In this document: in pieces, positions 59,869 through 64,000 of the stretch
Position numbering within the stretch: the stretch's first letter is position 1
Layout of the letters: each line of letters starts with the position of its first letter
Assembly (NCBI GenBank): GCA_030645495.1
Contig: JAUSLV010000025.1
Location: forward strand, 1 to 64,000
Length of the DNA stretch: 64,000 bases
From: Actinomycetota bacterium
GTDB lineage: Bacteria > Actinomycetota > Acidimicrobiia > Acidimicrobiales > Ilumatobacteraceae
Direction: 5' to 3'
Translations under genes and position numbers: made by a program
Notes under the pieces: generated by a model
What the model was told of the DNA's origin: nothing
Seen by the model: only the letters and a program-made list of their open reading frames with translations
Databases searched by the model: none

Positions 59869-61578
59869 TCAGCGCACCACCGCGGCACCGGCATCGGCGC
59901 CGTTCATCAGCGCGCTCACCATCCGATCGATGTGGTCGGCCATGGTGCCTTCGTCGCCGCCGGGCAGTGTCGTCAGCCATGTGTCGAACTCGTCGCGGAA
60001 GGCGACACCCAAGTGAGCGGCGGTCGGGTCCGGCAGCGGTGGCGCCGGGAAGTCGCCGGGCAGCACGCCGTCGGCGAGCCACTGCTGGTGCACCGCCGCG
60101 GCCACCGAAGCTGCGGCCACGGTGAGCACGTGCTCCTTCGCTGCCTCGGCGTCGTGCCGTGCGCCGGCGACATCGGTGGGGTCGAACATGCCGGCGCCGA
60201 CGAGCGCAGTGTTGACGAACACGGAGGCAGCGACGGTCATCGGTACGAACGCCAGGCCGACACCCGCCACACCGAGCAGCATCGACCATCCGCGCTCGCG
60301 AGAGGCTTCGTCGGCGCGACCTTCGACGATCACCTGGGTCAGCATCCCGAGGTACGCGGCGAACTCGTCGAGGTCGCCCGCCGCGTTGCCGGCGGTGACC
60401 CCGGCGACGACACGAGAACGCACCACATCGGCCCGCTCGATGAGCCGCTGGATCGTGGCCCCGTCGTGGGCGAGCAGGGCCACCAGGTCGCGCTGGTGAT
60501 CGGCGGTGAGCTGCCAGTCGTGGTTCAGTGGCCCAAGTTGCATCGTCCACGGTGCGATCGCATCGGCCAGCAACAGGGGCCAACTCGCGTCGTACACCGC
60601 GGTGCCCTCCACCCCGGGGTAGCCATCGCGGAACCAGTCGAGGAGCGGCACCAACAGCCGGCCGGCGGTGGCGACGGGCACGTTGGCTGGGTCAGTGGCG
60701 GTGAGCATCAGCTGGTGGGCGAGCGCGGGGTCGGTGCTGGCCGCGAACAGCGACTGTGGGTGAGCGCCCGCCAATGACACGTAGCGCTCCGCTGCCTCGG
60801 GTCCGGCGGCCAGCAGCAGGGGGAACAGCACGTCGGCCGGGCTCGGGTGGCTGCGATCGGCGAACTGGCTGGGCGAGCCGATGCTGTCCTCCGTCCATGG
60901 CTCGTCGCACCAGCGCAGCACGAGCGTGTCGGCCATCTCGGCCAGTGCCAGCGGGTCGAGCTGCAGGTACTGCACCACCAGCGCGGCGCTGTAGGGCTGC
61001 AGCTCGTCGAGCACTGTCAGCGTGTCGCTGAGGTCGCTGCCCTGCAGCGCGTGCGCCAGCCCGGCGAGCACTGCGTCGATCGCGGCCACGTCGGCGGTGT
61101 CGCCATCGGCCTCGCGGAACATCCGTGTGGTCGCCAGCGCGTCGGCCAGGCGGGCCCACTCGTGGAAGTGGCGTGCGAACGTGGCCCGGCGTGTCGGGTC
61201 GCCGGCGATCAGCTCCAGCTCGGCGGCCAGCACCCGCAGCTCGGCGGGGTCGGAGGTCAGCTCGTCGAGGTTGGCCGTACCGAGCATCTGCGCCAAGGCG
61301 CGCACCCCGGCGGCATCGAGCCGGATCACCGGCGTGTCGAACAGGTCGGTGCCGTCGCCGCGCACTCGCAGCGGGTCGTCGGAGAGCACGCGGTGCACGA
61401 GCGGGCGCCATACGTTCTCGATGTCGCGCAGGGCACGGCGCACCGTGGCGATCGCGTCGGCGGCGGCCGGGTGCGTGCCGCCACCGGCTTGCGCCACCTG
61501 CTGCAGCTCGCCGAGGGTCGCGCGCAGGTGCAGGTGAAGCCGCGCGAGCTGTGCCGGGTCGTAGCCCAGAACGGTCAC
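59869..61578 (-). CDS. Large alpha-helical protein of unknown function, partner of a WXG-like protein
   Basis: 569 residues, predicted mostly helical. One hydrophobic stretch (GWSMLLGVAGVGLAFVPMTVAASVF region, near 435-465) could be a membrane helix. No catalytic motif seen. GTG 61578 overlaps the stop of the small WXG100-like gene (GTGA), so the two are coupled. Pairs of WXG100 proteins with long helical partners occur in ESX-type secretion and in toxin loci; no EccC-like ATPase is nearby. A Pro/Leu-rich C-terminus (PAPPLPDP, then a helix) is the only other feature. Confidence 0.55.
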   Translation of the reverse strand: MTVLGYDPAQLARLHLHLRATLGELQQVAQAGGGTHPAAADAIATVRRALRDIENVWRPLVHRVLSDDPLRVRGDGTDLFDTPVIRLDAAGVRALAQMLGTANLDELTSDPAELRVLAAELELIAGDPTRRATFARHFHEWARLADALATTRMFREADGDTADVAAIDAVLAGLAHALQGSDLSDTLTVLDELQPYSAALVVQYLQLDPLALAEMADTLVLRWCDEPWTEDSIGSPSQFADRSHPSPADVLFPLLLAAGPEAAERYVSLAGAHPQSLFAASTDPALAHQLMLTATDPANVPVATAGRLLVPLLDWFRDGYPGVEGTAVYDASWPLLLADAIAPWTMQLGPLNHDWQLTADHQRDLVALLAHDGATIQRLIERADVVRSRVVAGVTAGNAAGDLDEFAAYLGMLTQVIVEGRADEASRERGWSMLLGVAGVGLAFVPMTVAASVFVNTALVGAGMFDPTDVAGARHDAEAAKEHVLTVAAASVAAAVHQQWLADGVLPGDFPAPPLPDPTAAHLGVAFRDEFDTWLTTLPGGDEGTMADHIDRMVSALMNGADAGAAVVR

Positions 61579-61808
61579 GGCTGCGGCTCCCACTCCAGCC
61601 GGCGGGCCACGGCCAACAGGTGCTCAGCCTGATTGACGACGAGCATCGCGTGGCGCCGCAGCGCGTCGTGACATGCCTGGGCCGGCGGCCCCACCCACGT
61701 GTCGCCGCCGGCGAGCCGGTGTACCGTCAGCAGCCGCAGGTGCTGCAACCGGGTCGCCAACCGACGTAGCTCGGCAGCCTGTGAAGTGGGTGTCGTCTGC
61801 TCGGGCAT
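61575..61808 (-). CDS. Small WXG100-like protein
   Basis: 77 residues forming two helices separated by a turn with W-x-G (Trp38-Val-Gly40 in GGDTWVGPPAQ). Length and Trp-x-Gly turn match WXG100 (ESAT-6-like) proteins, though the family's C-terminal Y-x3-D/E export signal is not clear (the end reads RLEWEPQP). It overlaps the next gene by four bases. No ribosome site is obvious; the region upstream has TAGGGG near the start. Confidence 0.55.
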   Translation of the reverse strand: MPEQTTPTSQAAELRRLATRLQHLRLLTVHRLAGGDTWVGPPAQACHDALRRHAMLVVNQAEHLLAVARRLEWEPQP

Positions 61809-61863
61809 ACACCCCTACTGGGTACACCGAGATCGCCGAACCGGCAGGCTGGGATGTGAGCGG

Positions 61864-62862
61864 TCAGACCTCGTAGCAGGCTTGGAGGCCAGCGCCGATG
61901 CTGTCGATCCACAGCGTGCTGGTGCCACCGACGAAGCCGTGGAGTTCGTGGCCCGAGCCGTCGCCGACGGGAGCGTGGTACAGGATGCGAAAGCCCAGGC
62001 CGATCAGGTCGGTCTCGGCGGCGGTGAGGGTGGGGTACAGCGCCGTGGCGGCGGCCAATGAATCGCCGAGCACCATGCCCTCGTCGGTGGCCATCCGCAT
62101 CGCGGGCAGCGGTCCGTCGGCCGTCGGGCCGACCACGTGCTTGAGCGTGTACGTGTATCCCAGGAACCGCTTCGCCCCGGCGGCATCCTCGCCGAACTCG
62201 AGTCGCAGGCCGAAGCTCCAGGAGACGTATCGGTAACGGGGTGTGCAGTCGGCGCCTGCCGTGGGCGTGAACACCACCCAACCCGTGTCGGAGTCGGGCT
62301 CGCCGAGGCCACCGTCCACCAGGTAGCGCAGGACGGTGTCGGGGTCGTCGTTCAGTGCCGCCGTGCCGATGCCGGCGCCGTGGAGGAAGACCTCGGCCAT
62401 CGGCGGAAGGACGGCCACGAGCGCCCACAAGGACGCATCGACCTCGCCCGTTTCTGCCAGGCCCGCGAGCCGTTGGAAGTCCTTCACGGCCTGTTGCGTG
62501 CGCGGGCCCAACTCGCCGTCGATGTCGATCCCGAAGCCCCAGTCACGCAGGAGGGTCTGCAGCGACCACACCGCATCGCAGGTCGCCGACACCCCGTCGT
62601 AGAGGCGCAACACCGCCGGGTCGCCACCCGGGCATGTGGACCACGCCGGCACCGTGCTGGTGGTACTGGTGGTGGTGGTAGTGGCGGTGCTGGTGGTAGT
62701 GCTCGCGGGATCCGTCGTGACGACCGCGGCAGTGGTGGTGGCGGCGGCGACGGGGTCGGTGGCGGACGCCCCGTCGGAGGAGCACGCGCCCGCGATCAGC
62801 GCGAGGAAGGTCGCGATGGAGAGGCTGGCGGTACGCCGGGTGCGGGGCGCATCGTGCTGCAT
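61864..62862 (-). CDS. Lipoprotein with peptidoglycan-binding domain
   Basis: 332 residues. Signal peptide and lipobox IAGAC (Cys 27), a Thr/Ser-rich linker (about 40-72), then a PG_binding_1 domain (LQTLLRDWGFGIDIDGELGPRTQQAVKDFQRLAGL pattern near 100-140), then an unrecognised beta-rich domain of about 170 residues. It probably sits in the cell envelope anchored to lipid and peptidoglycan. ATG 62862 follows TAGCGT by six bases. Confidence 0.82.
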   Translation of the reverse strand: MQHDAPRTRRTASLSIATFLALIAGACSSDGASATDPVAAATTTAAVVTTDPASTTTSTATTTTTSTTSTVPAWSTCPGGDPAVLRLYDGVSATCDAVWSLQTLLRDWGFGIDIDGELGPRTQQAVKDFQRLAGLAETGEVDASLWALVAVLPPMAEVFLHGAGIGTAALNDDPDTVLRYLVDGGLGEPDSDTGWVVFTPTAGADCTPRYRYVSWSFGLRLEFGEDAAGAKRFLGYTYTLKHVVGPTADGPLPAMRMATDEGMVLGDSLAAATALYPTLTAAETDLIGLGFRILYHAPVGDGSGHELHGFVGGTSTLWIDSIGAGLQACYEV

Positions 62863-62868
62863 GGGCGA

Positions 62869-62874
62869 ACGCTA
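62869..62874 (-). promoter_or_regulatory. -10 box for the peptidoglycan-binding lipoprotein gene
   Basis: TAGCGT on the minus strand, six bases before ATG 62862; probable leaderless promoter by spacing. Confidence 0.5.
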
Positions 62875-62901
62875 GTCACCGAACCGGCAGAACTGCCCGG
62901 C

Positions 62902-63366
62902 TCAGCCCAGGTGGCGCACGATCAGGTGGTGTGGCAGCTGGGTGTTCTGGTCGATGAACCCGTCGCCCACCACCTCGAAGCCGTGGCGCAGGTAGAACAT
63001 CAGCGCGGCGTCGCGCGCCCGCGCCCACACCAGCGTCACGCCATCGGCGGCCATCAGTGCGCAGCCGCGCTCTACCAGCACGCCGCCGTAGCCCTTGCTC
63101 TGCACCGTGAGCGAGGTGGCCATTCCGCGCAACTGCACCGCCGGCAAGGCCGCCGCGTCGGTGGGGCACGGTCGCGGCACCCAACTGCTCACGGCCACCA
63201 GCTCGCCCGCCACCTGCAGGCCCAGGTGGCGGGCACCCGGCCAGGTGTCCTCCGGGAACACGACCTCCTTGGTGGGCGTGTCGAAGCGCAGCACGGCCAG
63301 CCGCAGCGGGTGCGTCTGCTCGGCCGTCAGCTCCACGACCACCGGCGCGTCGGCCGGCATGGTCAC
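62902..63366 (-). CDS. GNAT family N-acetyltransferase
   Basis: 154 residues, one GNAT domain. The acetyl-CoA loop region LRGMATSLTVQSKGYGGVLVERG (about 80-102) and the C-terminal RDAALMFYLRHGFEVVGDGF (about 118-138) are typical. Substrate unknown. GTG 63366 overlaps the stop of the oxidoreductase (GTGA), so they form an operon; ATG 63360 is the alternative. Confidence 0.83.
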   Translation of the reverse strand: MTMPADAPVVVELTAEQTHPLRLAVLRFDTPTKEVVFPEDTWPGARHLGLQVAGELVAVSSWVPRPCPTDAAALPAVQLRGMATSLTVQSKGYGGVLVERGCALMAADGVTLVWARARDAALMFYLRHGFEVVGDGFIDQNTQLPHHLIVRHLG

Positions 63367-64000
63367 GGCTGCACCGCCTCGCCGCCGGCTGCGGCCGACG
63401 CGTACATCGCGTCGACGATCCGGTGTGCAAGCACGGCGGTGTGCAGGTCGGGCGAGGCGCCGCGCCGCTCGATGATCGCGCGCACGAACTCGCCGTCGGG
63501 GTTGTTGCTGCCCTCACGCATCGGGGCCACCGCCTCCTCGATCGCGGCGCCTTCCAGCGAGCCGTGGGTGCCGTCGCTGTCGGTCCAGCTCACCGGGCCG
63601 AACCAGTCGTCGCCCTCGATCACGATGTGGCGGCGCTCGCAGAACACCTCCACCCGGCGCAGGCTGGGCCGCGCCAGGTTGTCGTGCCAGATGCTGTTCA
63701 GCGTGCCCACTGCGCCGTTGGCGAAGCGCAGCACCGCGGTGGCGACATCCTCGATGCCGTCGTGGCCGTGGAAGTTGGCGGTGTGCGCGCTCACCGATTC
63801 CACCTCGCCCACGAGGTAGCGCAGCATGTCGACGTCGTGGATGCTGTGCTCGATCAGCGTGCCCGCGCCCACCTTCTCGCGATCGGCGCGCCACGTGCTG
63901 CTGTAGTGGCCCTGGATCGGGATGAACTGGTCGTCGCGGAACACCACGCTCATCACCCGCCCGGCGGCGGGCTGGTGGATCAGGTGGTGCGCCCAGATGT
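63363..64000 (-). CDS. Gfo/Idh/MocA family oxidoreductase, 5' end outside window
   Basis: The visible 212 residues are the C-terminal substrate domain of this family: HSIHDVDMLRYLVGEVESV, TAVLRFANGAVGTLNSIW and RRVEVFCERRHIVIEGDD are characteristic, including the conserved HDVDM motif. The frame is open through the last window base, so the NAD-binding Rossmann half lies beyond 64000. It probably oxidises a sugar or cyclitol. It is followed by the GNAT gene. Confidence 0.82.
   Translation of the reverse strand, partial: IWAHHLIHQPAAGRVMSVVFRDDQFIPIQGHYSSTWRADREKVGAGTLIEHSIHDVDMLRYLVGEVESVSAHTANFHGHDGIEDVATAVLRFANGAVGTLNSIWHDNLARPSLRRVEVFCERRHIVIEGDDWFGPVSWTDSDGTHGSLEGAAIEEAVAPMREGSNNPDGEFVRAIIERRGASPDLHTAVLAHRIVDAMYASAAAGGEAVQP

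Noticed and set aside
62636-62720. Val/Leu-rich plus-strand frame opposite the Thr-rich linker
   Set aside because: It is an antisense shadow of a Thr-codon run in the lipoprotein gene.

Overview
The window is high-GC DNA (roughly two thirds G+C) with dense, short-spaced genes and many GTG starts. The gene content is actinobacterial: a mycobacterial-type SerC, inositol-phosphate synthase plus a maleylpyruvate-isomerase/DinB-fold protein of the kind linked to mycothiol, GatCAB, a DrrAB-type exporter and a CopC-CopD fusion. A member of the Acidimicrobiia (Ilumatobacter-like) is my best guess, but this is inference from gene content only. No rRNA, tRNA, CRISPR, integrase or transposase is visible, so this looks like ordinary chromosome rather than an island.

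Layout. 1-5.9 kb: tail of a helix-turn-helix protein, a DrrA/DrrB-like ABC exporter with an M48 protease, a TPR/HD-GYP protein, a TetR repressor and a two-cluster ferredoxin. 5.9-12.2 kb: esterase, lgt, enoyl-CoA hydratase, galT and alpha-galactosidase, then a Cys-rich unknown. 12.2-15.5 kb: gatC-gatA-gatB, with a 74-bp insertion between gatA and gatB. 15.5-21.7 kb (minus): sensor kinase and response regulator, a GT2-GtrA glycosyltransferase and a GGDEF-EAL protein. 21.7-25 kb: an MFS transporter reading without a stop into ilvD, then a small Lys/Ala-rich protein. 25.1-27.3 kb (minus): a sulfide:quinone oxidoreductase, TusE/DsrC-like and DsrE-like cassette behind a CsoR/CstR-type palindrome. 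27.3-31.9 kb: DUF3054, flavin reductase, formyl-THF cyclo-ligase, lipoprotein, ino1 and a divergent LysR regulator. 31.9-35.4 kb: ilvB-ilvN-ilvC behind a branched-chain leader peptide and an intrinsic terminator.

35.5-44.6 kb: AT3-SGNH acyltransferase, a stand-alone Hint-domain protein, a basic-tailed unknown, metY, a TrkA-N channel with an abnormal filter, and an MMPL transporter. 44.6-50.3 kb: PAC2 protein, serC, two aminotransferases and a saccharopine-dehydrogenase-like enzyme. 50.3-53.9 kb: cobO, a cobalamin riboswitch and a BtuFCD-like importer. 53.9-54.2 kb: a repeat-rich gap. 54.2-59 kb: zwf-gnd, a DinB-fold protein and CopC-CopD. 59-64 kb (minus): patatin, a WXG100-like small protein with a large partner, a peptidoglycan-binding lipoprotein, a GNAT acetyltransferase and a partial Gfo/Idh/MocA oxidoreductase.

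Connections. Branched-chain amino-acid synthesis is present as ilvD and ilvBNC at two loci, with attenuation visible only at the second. Oxidative pentose phosphate (zwf-gnd), cobalamin uptake and adenosylation, sulfide handling and Leloir galactose use form clear modules. A recurring signal is a TANNNT box only 6-9 nt upstream of an ATG or GTG in about 18 genes, which suggests widespread leaderless mRNAs. I used it to choose several start codons.
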